NCBI GenBank assembly: GCA_002344825.1
Contig: DDUN01000055.1
Span: 45,388-77,878 of the forward strand
DNA length: 32,491 nt
From: Candidatus Multiplicimicrobium inquinatum
GTDB taxonomy: Bacteria; Omnitrophota; Omnitrophia; Omnitrophales; Aquincolibacteriaceae
Direction of reading: 5' to 3'
The number at the start of each line of letters is the position of its first letter. The first letter of the stretch is position 1. The translations under genes were made by a program, and so were the position numbers. Below are positions 1 to 8,393 of this stretch, one piece after another. The notes under the pieces were generated by a model. It was not told the origin of the DNA, did no database searches, and was given only the letters and a program-made list of their open reading frames with translations.

Positions 1-1688
1 TGTCTGAAAAAATCGAAGTTATCCGTGATTTGTTGTCCCGAATTCATGCTGACAGCGGAGCTGAATACCGTGATGATAAAGTTTTATTCAGCTGGTTTGA
101 GCATTTAGTTGAGTTGGCGCATTTGCCCGAGCACTTAATGCCTTTTTATCTTTCGCGAATGGAAGATCTTCAGGGGGGGATTCATCCTGAGGTGGTTCAG
201 CTGATACGCGAGATTGCCGTTGAAGCTCGTCAAAAATTTGGTTTTGATATGGTGAACACGGGCATCGGAACGGTTTATGCGCATGTCAACCGCCCGGACC
301 AACTTAGGGATTTGCTTCACCGAGTGCAGGAGGATGAAAATCTAAGATTGCTGCTCAATATTACGGCCGGTGCTGAGGGTGCGGGTGGTATTGAGCAAAG
401 CCTGGTTGATTCATCCGTTCACATTGAAGGTACGGCATTTGTTTCTAATTCACTTATTGATTCAGGCAGTCAAATTGAAGAGCGCGCTTTTGTTGCCAAC
501 TCTGCCGGAAAATTGAAGGTGGGTCCGAATGCGATTGTTGTGGATGTCTTTTCTCTCTCCGAGGATAAACCTTTTGTCGCTCAGCCCAACACCTATAATC
601 AGGGTTATTTTATTCGGAACGAGAAAGGTGAACTGCAGCATGTTGTGGTGTCGCTTCCTCTTGATTTTGAGAATGGAGATAATGAGCTTCATCGGGTTAT
701 CGGAGTGAAGGCGGTTAAGGATGGAATACGCATCAGCCGCATGAAAATTTTTCCACGTGATGAAAATAACGCACACATGAGACCGTTTACTTGGGAAGTA
801 GATACGGATAATAAATACTCATTAGATGATATTCGCAGAATGCAGGATCCTTCAGCGACCGCGCAAGTTTCAGAAGAATTGCACCTTGGTTTTGGGGCAT
901 CCAATTCTCCGAACGAATCTCCGAGTGAAGCTCTTAGTATTTTAAGAAAGACATTTAACGAGTTGGAAATTAAACCGGTGTTGCCAAAACCCGTTCTTCC
1001 TGCGGATGATGAGACGACTAAAAAAAGCGAATTACGATCGCAATCCACACCGGTAGAGGGATTGACCTCGGATGCGGAGCAGGACGCGATGGATATTGAA
1101 ATGCTCAAAGCAGCTTTGGCGTCGGTACGCACCCAAAGCTTGCCTGAGATTTTACAAATGGATGCCGCTGCGGATTACCTTGATCAGCGTATTGATCAGG
1201 CCGTTGGAGCTTTCGGTAATGATGCGGTTGCGAGCGAAGCAACGGTTGTTGTTGCTGATATGACCAACATGAGTGTCGCGGATATTAATGTGATGATTGA
1301 TGAGCACCAGAAATTGGGCAAAAAGGCTGTGATTTATTTGGCGAATGCCTCTACGGTAAGTCAGCAGAGTTTTAGCTTGCCTGTTAACGGCAGTATCCAG
1401 ATAAAAATAATGGATTCGGGCTTCAATGCGGTGCGGGCGGTTGCTTTAGAGCAAAATAACGCTCAGCTGAATACTGCAATTGGTATTCTTGGTACGGCGA
1501 AAATTCAAGGAAATGCCCGTGTGCAGCGTATGATTATTTCGAGATTTATCGGACAGTTTGTGATGATGACTGATAAAGCGGAAAATCTGCAGGGCGTGGG
1601 TAAAGACCGCATTATCGACGTTGCTTCGTACATTACAAATATTGAAATTGCGATGCGTTCCGAACAACGTATTCAGGCGTCCGCTTAA
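1..1688 (+). CDS. beta-helix (hexapeptide-repeat-like) protein of unknown function, 5' end at window edge
   Basis: The frame is open from the left edge; bases 1-2 (tg) end a codon, so the start is either one base outside the window (ATG then SEKIEVIRDLL) or further upstream. A TTG at base 30 is possible but has no ribosome site. Visible parts: an alpha-helical N-terminal segment; then, roughly 125-180 residues in, strand repeats such as SLVDSSVHIEGTAFVSNSLI that look like the left-handed beta-helix found at the C-terminus of sugar nucleotidyltransferases; a segment with FTWEVDTDNKYSLDDIRRM; a polar linker; and an alpha/beta C-terminal domain (TVVVADMTNMSVADINVMID, then KAVIYLANAS). No nucleotidyltransferase catalytic motif is inside the window. 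The product may be the tail of a larger enzyme or a stand-alone protein. I do not recognise the C-terminal domain. Confidence 0.75.
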   Translation, partial: SEKIEVIRDLLSRIHADSGAEYRDDKVLFSWFEHLVELAHLPEHLMPFYLSRMEDLQGGIHPEVVQLIREIAVEARQKFGFDMVNTGIGTVYAHVNRPDQLRDLLHRVQEDENLRLLLNITAGAEGAGGIEQSLVDSSVHIEGTAFVSNSLIDSGSQIEERAFVANSAGKLKVGPNAIVVDVFSLSEDKPFVAQPNTYNQGYFIRNEKGELQHVVVSLPLDFENGDNELHRVIGVKAVKDGIRISRMKIFPRDENNAHMRPFTWEVDTDNKYSLDDIRRMQDPSATAQVSEELHLGFGASNSPNESPSEALSILRKTFNELEIKPVLPKPVLPADDETTKKSELRSQSTPVEGLTSDAEQDAMDIEMLKAALASVRTQSLPEILQMDAAADYLDQRIDQAVGAFGNDAVASEATVVVADMTNMSVADINVMIDEHQKLGKKAVIYLANASTVSQQSFSLPVNGSIQIKIMDSGFNAVRAVALEQNNAQLNTAIGILGTAKIQGNARVQRMIISRFIGQFVMMTDKAENLQGVGKDRIIDVASYITNIEIAMRSEQRIQASA

Positions 1689-1704
1689 TCGCGCACGGAA
1701 GTTC

Positions 1705-1738
1705 AAAAGCCCCGGGGAGTTCCCCCGGGGCTTTTTTT
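1705..1738 (+). terminator. Rho-independent terminator of the first gene
   Basis: An 11-bp perfect stem (1707-1717 with 1723-1733, core CCCCGGGG) has a 5-nt loop and runs into seven T residues. It lies 16 bases after the TAA of the first gene and separates it from nadE. Confidence 0.95.
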
Positions 1739-1753
1739 ATTCGAAGTATTTCT

Positions 1754-1782
1754 TTGGTTCCTTGAGGCTGATCGGTTAAAAT
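1754..1782 (+). promoter_or_regulatory. candidate sigma70-type promoter for nadE (leaderless)
   Basis: TTGGTT (1754-1759), 17-bp spacer, TAAAAT (1777-1782). Only 8 bases separate the -10 box from the nadE ATG, so the transcript should begin at or just before the start codon. There is no Shine-Dalgarno sequence. Confidence 0.6.
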
Positions 1783-1790
1783 TCTCGTCT

Positions 1791-3473
1791 ATGAAAAAGC
1801 TTAAAATAGCTATTGCCCAGATGAACCCGGTCGCGGGGGATGTCGCGGGAAATGCTGCAAAAATATTGGAATGGTCGCGCCGCGCTGAAACAGAAAAATC
1901 AAATTTAGTTGTTTTTCCTGAAATGGCGCTTTGCGGTTATCCGATTTGGGATCTTGCCAACCATCCTGACTTTGCGGCGGCTTCGGCTGAAGCAGTTAAG
2001 AAAATAGCGGTGGAAACAAAAAATCTTGCTGTCTCCATTGTTTTTGGGGGAATTGAGTCTGTTCCGTCTAAAGCCGCTTCAGTTGGCGGTAGATTAAAAG
2101 TCTATAACTCACTTTTCTGGATTGAGAACGGAAGAGTTTTACTGACTTATCGCAAACGCCTGTTACCGACTTATGACGTTTTCTTAGAAGATGTTTTTTT
2201 TCAACCGGGAAACAAAGCCGGGGTTGTGAAGTCCCGCTTGGGAAAAGTGGGTGTGATGATTTGTGAAGATTTGTGGGATGACAGCTATGACCTTAAGCCG
2301 CTTGCCGAGCTTAAAAAAGCCAAGCCTGATTTTGTGATTAATTTGTCTGCTTCGCCTTATTACGCCGGAGTACGTTCACGCCGCGAAGAATTACTTGCCC
2401 GGCAATCCAAAAAATATAAGCTTCCGATTGTTTATGTCAATCAAACCGGAGCTCAGGATGATTTGATTTTTGACGGCGCCAGCATGGTTTATGACAAAGC
2501 CGGGAAAAAAGTTTTCCAGGCGCCTGCTTTTGAAGAGGGACTTTATTTCTTTGAACCTGCAAAGTTAAAAACGCTCAAGACGGCCAAAGAGAATTTGGCG
2601 CCTGAAATGTATCGGGCTTTAGTTTTGGGCGTAAAGGATTATTTTCGTAAAAACGGTTTTAAAAAAGCAGTGATCGGGCTTTCCGGCGGCATTGACTCCG
2701 CCTTGGTTGCCGCAATCGCAGTCGATGCTTTGGGCGCGGACGCGGTGCGCGGTATTACGATGCCGAGTCAATACTCGTCTGAAGGTTCATGGAAAGACTC
2801 CATGGAGCTTGCTAAAAACTTGGGAATTCAATGCCGTGTGTATCCGATTCAGGAAAAATTTGATTTTGTTTTAAAGCAGTACCGCGAACAAAAACGCCGT
2901 TACGGTGATTCGGTTCCCGTTGACGGAACATTGGGGCTCGCGGTTGAGAATTTACAAGCACGCTTGCGCGGTCTTGAGCTTATGTTTATTTCCAATGATG
3001 AAGGCAGTTTAGTTTTAACGACGGGCAATAAATCCGAGCTTGCCATGGGCTATTGCACGCTTTACGGCGATATGTGCGGTGGGCTGGCGGTCTTGGGCGA
3101 TGTTTATAAAACACAAGTGTACGCGCTTTGCCGTTATCGCAATTCAGTCAAATTAGTCATTCCCGAAGCCATTTTAACGAAAGCTCCTTCAGCGGAATTG
3201 CGCCCTAATCAAAAAGATCAGGATTCATTGCCTGAATATGATGTTTTGGATGAGATTTTGCGCTGTTACATCGAGAAGAATATGTCCGCGCAAGCCATGA
3301 TCAAACACATGGCCAAGAAAAAAATTCCCGCTGAAACTGTTTTAAGCACGCTTCGTAAAACCGATTTAGCGGAGTATAAACGCCGGCAAACGCCGCCGAT
3401 TCTTCGCGTAACCGAAAAAGCATGGTTTGGTCGCCGCATGCCGATTACAAACCGCTTTGTCAGGAACGCATGA
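1791..3473 (+). CDS. nadE: glutamine-dependent NAD+ synthetase
   Basis: Catalyses the last step of NAD+ synthesis: ATP-dependent amidation of deamido-NAD+ with glutamine as nitrogen donor. It has the two-domain form of about 560 residues. The N-terminal nitrilase-type glutaminase domain shows the Glu-Lys-Cys triad: E44 in VVFPEMALCGY, K122 in YRKRLLPTYDVF, C158 in VMICEDLWD. The C-terminal synthetase domain has the ATP pyrophosphatase P-loop SGGIDS at 298-303, and later LTTGNKSELAMGYCTLYGDM. The start is the first ATG in frame; no ribosome site precedes it, in line with a leaderless transcript. It overlaps the next gene by ATGA, so the two are probably cotranscribed. Confidence 0.96.
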   Translation: MKKLKIAIAQMNPVAGDVAGNAAKILEWSRRAETEKSNLVVFPEMALCGYPIWDLANHPDFAAASAEAVKKIAVETKNLAVSIVFGGIESVPSKAASVGGRLKVYNSLFWIENGRVLLTYRKRLLPTYDVFLEDVFFQPGNKAGVVKSRLGKVGVMICEDLWDDSYDLKPLAELKKAKPDFVINLSASPYYAGVRSRREELLARQSKKYKLPIVYVNQTGAQDDLIFDGASMVYDKAGKKVFQAPAFEEGLYFFEPAKLKTLKTAKENLAPEMYRALVLGVKDYFRKNGFKKAVIGLSGGIDSALVAAIAVDALGADAVRGITMPSQYSSEGSWKDSMELAKNLGIQCRVYPIQEKFDFVLKQYREQKRRYGDSVPVDGTLGLAVENLQARLRGLELMFISNDEGSLVLTTGNKSELAMGYCTLYGDMCGGLAVLGDVYKTQVYALCRYRNSVKLVIPEAILTKAPSAELRPNQKDQDSLPEYDVLDEILRCYIEKNMSAQAMIKHMAKKKIPAETVLSTLRKTDLAEYKRRQTPPILRVTEKAWFGRRMPITNRFVRNA

Positions 3474-4006
3474 GCTCGGCTGTCGTTCGTAAAGGTGTTT
3501 TGACCGATTGGGGACGTTTTGTGATTGAAGCCAGTGAGAAGGGGGTTTCGCGCGTTATTTTTCCCGACGATGCCACAAGTTTTTCAGATACCGCAGATGT
3601 GTCGGAAGTGTTAAGCGCGGCGGTTGAGCAATTTGAAAATTATTTTTTGGAGAAACCGTATGACTTCCGTAATCTGAGATATGATTTTTCGGAAGTTTCT
3701 CCGTTTCAGGAAAGAATTTTGATCACACTTTTGAACTTATCCGTTAAAACGATTGCGTACTCTGAGCTGGCGCGATTATCCGGTTCTCCCAGAGCGAGCC
3801 GCGCTGTCGGAAACGCGATGAATAAAAATCCTTTTCCCATTTTGATTCCGTGTCACCGTGTTATTCGTGCGGATGGTGACCTAGGTCAGTATGCTTGGGG
3901 GCAAGATTGGAAAACAAGACTTTTGAAGCATGAAGGTATTTATCCCCAAGCCCCATCCTTCACTTTCGGCGGAAGCGGGCTTTCTGCTATAATTGCCGCT
4001 GTTTAA
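3470..4006 (+). CDS. methylated-DNA--[protein]-cysteine S-methyltransferase
   Basis: Suicide repair protein that takes alkyl groups from O6-alkylguanine onto its own cysteine. The active-site motif PCHRV is at 127-131 (C128), preceded by the DNA-binding helix region ASRAVGNAMNKNPFPILI with the expected arginine. It matches the Ogt/MGMT C-terminal domain; the N-terminal about 70 residues are less conserved, as is normal. I chose the ATG at 3470 because it overlaps the nadE stop as ATGA; an in-frame ATG at 3422 would lie deep inside nadE. At 178 residues it is a typical size. The C-terminal about 15 residues overlap an extended -10 promoter for the next gene. Confidence 0.93.
   Translation: MSSAVVRKGVLTDWGRFVIEASEKGVSRVIFPDDATSFSDTADVSEVLSAAVEQFENYFLEKPYDFRNLRYDFSEVSPFQERILITLLNLSVKTIAYSELARLSGSPRASRAVGNAMNKNPFPILIPCHRVIRADGDLGQYAWGQDWKTRLLKHEGIYPQAPSFTFGGSGLSAIIAAV
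3985..3993 (+). promoter_or_regulatory. extended -10 promoter upstream of rsfS
   Basis: TGCTATAAT is a perfect TGnTATAAT extended -10. No good -35 box is visible, as extended -10 promoters allow. It lies inside the 3' end of the alkyltransferase gene, about 38 bases before the rsfS start. Confidence 0.6.
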
Positions 4007-4030
4007 ACCCTATGAAATTGAGGAGATTCT

Positions 4031-4363
4031 GTGCTGCCTAAAAAAATTGCGACGACGATCCGAGAGCTTGCTGAAGATAAAAAAGCAGAAGATGTTTTAA
4101 TTTTAGATGTGAAGAAACAGTCTAGTTTTGCGCATTATTTTATTATTACGCATGGCAACACAGAACGTCATGTCACTGCGATCGCGGAGAACATAGCAAG
4201 CGAAATGAAGAAAAAAGGCGAGCCCGCTTGGCAAGTTGAAGGTTTGCGTGAATCTAAATGGGTTTTGCTCGATTTTGGCTCAGTGGTAGTGCACGTGTTT
4301 CTTAAAGATATTCGTGAGTTTTATGCTCTTGAACGCCTCTGGGGAGACGCAAAGCGAATTTGA
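4031..4363 (+). CDS. rsfS: ribosomal silencing factor RsfS
   Basis: Binds ribosomal protein L14 on the 50S subunit and blocks joining with 30S, lowering translation when nutrients run short. At 110 residues it has the usual size, and the family pattern is clear: YFIITHGNTERHV in the first half and WVLLDFGSVVVHVFL then REFYALERLW near the C-terminus. It starts with GTG; AGGAG at 4021-4025 gives a 5-base spacing, which decides the start. The last codons and stop form part of the left arm of the palindromic element at 4355-4509. It has its own extended -10 promoter. Confidence 0.95.
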   Translation: MLPKKIATTIRELAEDKKAEDVLILDVKKQSSFAHYFIITHGNTERHVTAIAENIASEMKKKGEPAWQVEGLRESKWVLLDFGSVVVHVFLKDIREFYALERLWGDAKRI

Positions 4364-4509
4364 TGAAAAGACATCATCTGCGTCGTTGCTCACGTCCGTT
4401 AGTTTGCTTGCAAACTAACCAGGTATTGCGGCTTGTGCGGCGTATCTTTAAATACGCCTCCGCGGTCACTTGTTCACGCCTGGCATCTGATGCCTTTTGA
4501 TCAAATTCG
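4355..4509. repeat. 155-bp palindromic intergenic element with internal hairpins
   Basis: The outer arms are 22 bp each (4355-4376 and 4488-4509), 20 of 22 positions complementary. Inside are a perfect 10-bp hairpin (GTTAGTTTGC at 4398-4407, GCAAACTAAC at 4410-4419) and a 7-bp hairpin (GGCGTAT at 4439-4445, ATACGCC at 4452-4458). Two related direct segments, TTGCTCACGTCC and TTGTTCACGCCT, suggest an internal duplication. The left arm covers the last codons and stop of rsfS. There is no ORF and no T-run, so it is not a simple terminator. The architecture resembles ERIC/REP-like or small palindromic mobile elements. Confidence 0.7.
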
Positions 4510-4521
4510 AATATTTAAATT

Positions 4522-6165
4522 ATGAAAATTGAACTTAAAAATCTTATTTTCAAAGCATCGCAAGACTTATGCGGGGGCAATTTGCCCGCGGGGTTTGACT
4601 TTGAACTTTTGCCCCCAAAAGATCCTTCACACGGTGATTTGGCGTGCAATGTCGCGATGAAAATTTCAAAGATTGTCGGAAAGAATCCGCGCGAAACCGC
4701 GCTTGCCATTCAAAAGCAAATCGAAGCTTCTCAGTCGTCTATTTTAGACGGAATTGAAATTGCCGGACCGGGGTTCATTAATTTTCGGCTTAAGAAGTCA
4801 GCCCGCGGAGCGGTGGTGCTGCAAGTCATTCAATCAGATGCGGCATTCGGCTCATCGGATTTTGGCAAAGGCCTCAAAACCGTGGTGGAATTCGTCAGCG
4901 CGAATCCGACCGGTCCGTTGACGATCGCGCATGGCCGCCAAGCTGCGATTGGCGATTGTTTAGTGCGTATTTTGCGCGCCGCGGGTTTTGATGTGAAGGC
5001 TGAATATTACTTAAATGATGCCGGCCGTCAAATGCGGTTATTAGGCGGAAGTGTTTTTGCGCGATATTCATCTGATCTGGGAAAGCCGAAGGAGCTTCCG
5101 GAAGACGGGTACAAAGGAGCTTATATTTTTGATTTGGCCAAAGATTTAGTCCAGCTGAAGGGTGATGCTCTTTTAAAGTTAAGCGAAGACGAAGCCGTGG
5201 CTCAATGTACGGATTATGCAAAAGACACAATCATGAGTTGGATTAAGAAAGATCTTGCGGCAACGCATTGTCATTTTGATAACTTTTACAGTGAGCGTAC
5301 GCTTTATACCGAAAATAAAGTTGAAGAAGCGCTGCAACTTTTAAAAGACCGTGGCTACATTTTTGAAAGTGAAGGCGCGGTTTGGTTTCGATCCACCGAT
5401 TTGGGCGATGATAAAGATCGCGTTGTGAAAAAGTCGACCGGTGAATACACTTATCTTGCACCGGATATTGCGTATCACATGACGAAATATAACCGTGGTT
5501 TCCGCAAAATCGTCAATCTTTGGGGGCCCGATCATCATGGTTATATTCCGCGCCTGAAAGCAGCCTGCCAGGTGCTTGGTTATGACGCGGACAAAATTCA
5601 TGTCGGCATTGTTCAGCTTTCAACACTTTTCCGCAAAGGCGAGCCGCTTAAAATGTCCACTCGCGCGGGCGAGTTCATTACTTACAAAGAGCTTTACGAG
5701 GAAGTCGGGATTGACGCCGCACGTTTGTTTTTCGTTTTGCGCCGTCAGGAAAGCCATTTAGATTTTGATCTCGAAGTGGCGAAAGAAAAATCCGCTGATA
5801 ACCCCGTGTATTATCTTCAATACGCGCATGCCCGTATTTGCAGTTTGATTGAAAAGGCAGACCGTAAAATCAGCGAAAACCCGGATATGAGCTTGCTCAC
5901 GACTCAGGAAGAAGGAGATTTGATCGGTATGATTTCTCAGTTTCCTGATTATGTTCGTCAATCCGCCGATACTTTAGAGCCATACCGAGTGGTGGACTAT
6001 TTGCGCCAGCTTTCAGCAAGCTTCCATAAGTTTTACAGTCAATGCCGGGTTGTCACGGATGATCCCGCGTTGACGGATTCCCGCTTAGCCCTTTGCAAAG
6101 CGACTCAAATTGTTTTGCGTAATGGGTTGCAGCTTCTTGGAATCAGTCAGCCGACCTCCATGTAA
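4522..6165 (+). CDS. argS: arginyl-tRNA synthetase
   Basis: Class I synthetase that charges tRNA-Arg. It has 547 residues, typical of bacterial ArgRS. The N-terminal additional domain (about 1-90) ends with GPGFINFRL. The catalytic signature region VSANPTGPLTIAHGRQ is at about 125-140, where the first His of the HIGH motif is Thr (TIAH), a variant I believe occurs in other ArgRS. WGPDHHGYIPRLKA (334-347) follows, then the KMSTR loop at 377-381 and an anticodon-binding helical C-terminus (QYAHARICSL). The stop overlaps the miaA start by one base, so the two genes are probably translationally coupled. No convincing Shine-Dalgarno precedes the ATG. Confidence 0.97.
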   Translation: MKIELKNLIFKASQDLCGGNLPAGFDFELLPPKDPSHGDLACNVAMKISKIVGKNPRETALAIQKQIEASQSSILDGIEIAGPGFINFRLKKSARGAVVLQVIQSDAAFGSSDFGKGLKTVVEFVSANPTGPLTIAHGRQAAIGDCLVRILRAAGFDVKAEYYLNDAGRQMRLLGGSVFARYSSDLGKPKELPEDGYKGAYIFDLAKDLVQLKGDALLKLSEDEAVAQCTDYAKDTIMSWIKKDLAATHCHFDNFYSERTLYTENKVEEALQLLKDRGYIFESEGAVWFRSTDLGDDKDRVVKKSTGEYTYLAPDIAYHMTKYNRGFRKIVNLWGPDHHGYIPRLKAACQVLGYDADKIHVGIVQLSTLFRKGEPLKMSTRAGEFITYKELYEEVGIDAARLFFVLRRQESHLDFDLEVAKEKSADNPVYYLQYAHARICSLIEKADRKISENPDMSLLTTQEEGDLIGMISQFPDYVRQSADTLEPYRVVDYLRQLSASFHKFYSQCRVVTDDPALTDSRLALCKATQIVLRNGLQLLGISQPTSM

Positions 6166-7166
6166 TGGCGCAAGATATCCCCGAATTTTCACCTGAATTG
6201 CTCAAACAGAATAAGACTCATCCCAAAGTGATTTTCATTGTCGGGCCGACGGCTTGCGGTAAATCAGCTCTTGCGATTGAACTCGCGAAGCGCATGAAGG
6301 GTGAAATTATTTCGGCTGATTCCATGCAGGTTTATCAGGGAATGAATATCGGCACCGCTAAGATCTCAGCGGAAGAACAGCAAGGTGTGCCACATTTTGG
6401 AATCGACTTGGTGCCCGCGTCCCAGCCTTTCAATGCGTATGATTTCCGTAAATACGCAATTGAGAAAATAAAAGAAATTCACGCGCGGGGGAATACGCCC
6501 TTTGTAACCGGCGGATCGGGTTTGTATGTGCGCGGGCTTTTGGAAGGCCTGCCCGAAGTATCTATGCAGAATGAAGCCGTGCGTGAACACTTTGAACACC
6601 GTTTAGAAACAGAGGGTTTGGAGGCATTGGCGCGGGAGCTTGAAAAGCTTGATCCGGATTTTTACGCCAAAGTCGATAAACAAAATCCTGTGCGCGTCAT
6701 TCGCGCGCTTGAAATTCATTCGATTACCGGTCAAAAGCCTTCAACGGTTCGGGAGAAGCGCGAGGGTCTTGAAGAACTTGGGTTCGCGCCGGTGGTGCTC
6801 GGGATCGATCGCGACCGCGATTGGCTTTATGAGAAAATTAACGAGCGGGTTGAGCTGATGTTTCAGCGCGGACTTGTGGAAGAAGTTGAGATTTTAATAA
6901 CGTCGGGTATGTCAAAAACAGCGGCACAGGCCGTCGGTTATAAGGAAGTTGTGGAAGCGCTTGAAGCGGAGGGGGATTTGCACGACAATTTAGATGCTGC
7001 GAAAGATAAGATCAAACAAGCTTCGAGAAATTTGGCAAAACGGCAATGGACTTGGTTTAAGCGCGAGCGCGGGATTCATTGGGTTTTTTGGCCGCACGAC
7101 GCGCCTCCGGAAGTTTTTGCGCAGTATGTCGCCAGTCATCTTAAGTACGCGAACTCATTGGATTAA
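6165..7166 (+). CDS. miaA: tRNA dimethylallyltransferase MiaA
   Basis: Transfers a dimethylallyl group from DMAPP to N6 of A37 in tRNAs reading UNN codons. The P-loop GPTACGKS is at 27-34, followed by ISADSMQVYQGMNIGTAK and then FVTGGSGLYVRGLLEGL, all strong MiaA signatures. The C-terminal part shows QAVGYKEVVEAL and the basic RQWTWFKRE segment. The length of 333 residues is slightly above the usual 300-315 because of an N-terminal extension of about 20 residues before the P-loop strand. The product is the substrate for MiaB, whose gene lies at 16530. Confidence 0.97.
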   Translation: MAQDIPEFSPELLKQNKTHPKVIFIVGPTACGKSALAIELAKRMKGEIISADSMQVYQGMNIGTAKISAEEQQGVPHFGIDLVPASQPFNAYDFRKYAIEKIKEIHARGNTPFVTGGSGLYVRGLLEGLPEVSMQNEAVREHFEHRLETEGLEALARELEKLDPDFYAKVDKQNPVRVIRALEIHSITGQKPSTVREKREGLEELGFAPVVLGIDRDRDWLYEKINERVELMFQRGLVEEVEILITSGMSKTAAQAVGYKEVVEALEAEGDLHDNLDAAKDKIKQASRNLAKRQWTWFKRERGIHWVFWPHDAPPEVFAQYVASHLKYANSLD

Positions 7167-7172
7167 TTATAT

Positions 7173-8300
7173 ATGGCGATTGAGAAAGTTGTTTTAGTTT
7201 TGGTTGAGTTAACTACCCGCAAAGGCTTTCTGATCGATGAAGAGCTTGAAGAAATGGTTGAGCTTATTCGTTCTGCTAACGGCGATGTTGTGGCGGCGGT
7301 GCAGGTGAAACTTTTTCGTCCGAACGCCTCGCTTTTTATCGGAGCCGGTAAAGTGGAAGAAATCGCGCAGCAATTACTCGAAACCGGCGCGCGGCGGGTT
7401 GTTTTTAATCAGAACCTTTCGCCGGTTCAAACTCGCAACTTAGAGATGCAACTTAAAAAACACAAAGCCAAAGTGATTGACCGTAACTTGCTGATTTTAG
7501 ATATCTTCGCCCGACGGGCCAAATCAAGCGATGGAAAATTGCAGGTGGAATTGGCTCAGCTGGAATATCAGCTTCCGCGCGTGGATATGCAGTGGGAAAA
7601 ATTGTCCCGGGCGGCAGGCGGCGGTGCCGGCGCGATGGGCGGACAAGGAGAACAGCAAATTGAAATCGACCGCCGACGTATCCGCGAAAGAATTATTCGC
7701 GTGAAAAAAGAATTACTCAAACTAAAAGAGCACCGCGCTCGTCTGCGCGCGGGACGCAAGCAAAAGCAATTTGTGCAGGCCGTTTTAGTCGGGTATACCA
7801 ATGCCGGCAAATCAACTTTGCTGAACGCGCTGACCGGGGCGGAGGCATACGCGATGGATCAGCTATTTGCGACTCTGGATCCCAAAACCAGACTTTTTCA
7901 GGATGGCCGCATCGGCAGTATTTTGGTGACGGACACGGTTGGTTTTATCCGCGATTTGCCCCATCATTTGGTGGAAGCTTTTCACGCGACTTTGGAAGAA
8001 GTGACTGAGGCGGATGCCGTGATTCATGTCATTGATGTTTCAAATCCGAACACCCTGGAGCAAGTGAAGGTTGTGGAAAAGGTATTGGCCTCACTGAAGG
8101 CTTCAGAAAAGCCCACTATTTTTGCTTTAAACAAGTCGGATTTGCTGACACCCGAGCAGAAAAAGATGTGGCTTTCTGAGTTTCCGGACTCGATTTGTAT
8201 TTCTGCGAAAAAGAAGGAAGGGTTGCGCGAGTTAATGCAAAAAGTGAAGGATGTTTTAGCGGAATATAGCCGTCAAACTCGCACTTCTGAGACCGCATAG
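7173..8300 (+). CDS. hflX: GTPase HflX
   Basis: Ribosome-associated GTPase that splits stalled 70S ribosomes in heat-stressed cells. The N-terminal HflX domain includes NQNLSPVQTRNLE and a glycine-rich stretch after WEKLSRA; a basic helical linker leads to the G domain: G1 GYTNAGKS (207-214), the FATLDPKTR switch, G3 DTVGF (254-258) and G4 NKSD (320-323). At 375 residues it is a shorter HflX with little C-terminal extension. It begins 6 bases after the miaA stop with no clear Shine-Dalgarno, in the common miaA-hflX order; hfq is absent here. Confidence 0.96.
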   Translation: MAIEKVVLVLVELTTRKGFLIDEELEEMVELIRSANGDVVAAVQVKLFRPNASLFIGAGKVEEIAQQLLETGARRVVFNQNLSPVQTRNLEMQLKKHKAKVIDRNLLILDIFARRAKSSDGKLQVELAQLEYQLPRVDMQWEKLSRAAGGGAGAMGGQGEQQIEIDRRRIRERIIRVKKELLKLKEHRARLRAGRKQKQFVQAVLVGYTNAGKSTLLNALTGAEAYAMDQLFATLDPKTRLFQDGRIGSILVTDTVGFIRDLPHHLVEAFHATLEEVTEADAVIHVIDVSNPNTLEQVKVVEKVLASLKASEKPTIFALNKSDLLTPEQKKMWLSEFPDSICISAKKKEGLRELMQKVKDVLAEYSRQTRTSETA

Positions 8301-8306
8301 CAGCTG

Positions 8307-8335
8307 ATGACGTCACACCCTCTTTTTGATATACT
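8307..8335 (+). promoter_or_regulatory. candidate promoter for the transaldolase/isomerase fusion
   Basis: TGATATACT (8327-8335) fits an extended -10 box. The -35 region overlaps a perfect 8-bp palindrome, TGACGTCA (8308-8315), which might bind a regulator. The expected 5' UTR is about 50 bases and ends with an AAAGAGG ribosome site before the ATG at 8394. Confidence 0.55.
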
Positions 8336-8393
8336 TTCGCCTTCGCAAATTAGTTTTTAACACGTTTTTATTCCATTAATTAAAGAGGCTTCC

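Noticed and set aside
462..1132. Long minus-strand frames under the first gene
   Set aside because: They are antisense shadows of a long coding frame, with no start signals and low-complexity serine-rich translations.
4639..4800. Loss of the HIGH motif making ArgRS inactive
   Set aside because: The TIAH variant keeps the second His and the surrounding ANPTGPL...HGR context, and KMSTR is intact, so the enzyme is expected to work.
8308..8315. TGACGTCA palindrome as an eukaryotic-style CRE or a certain operator
   Set aside because: An 8-bp palindrome occurs often by chance; it is kept only as a note in the promoter entry.
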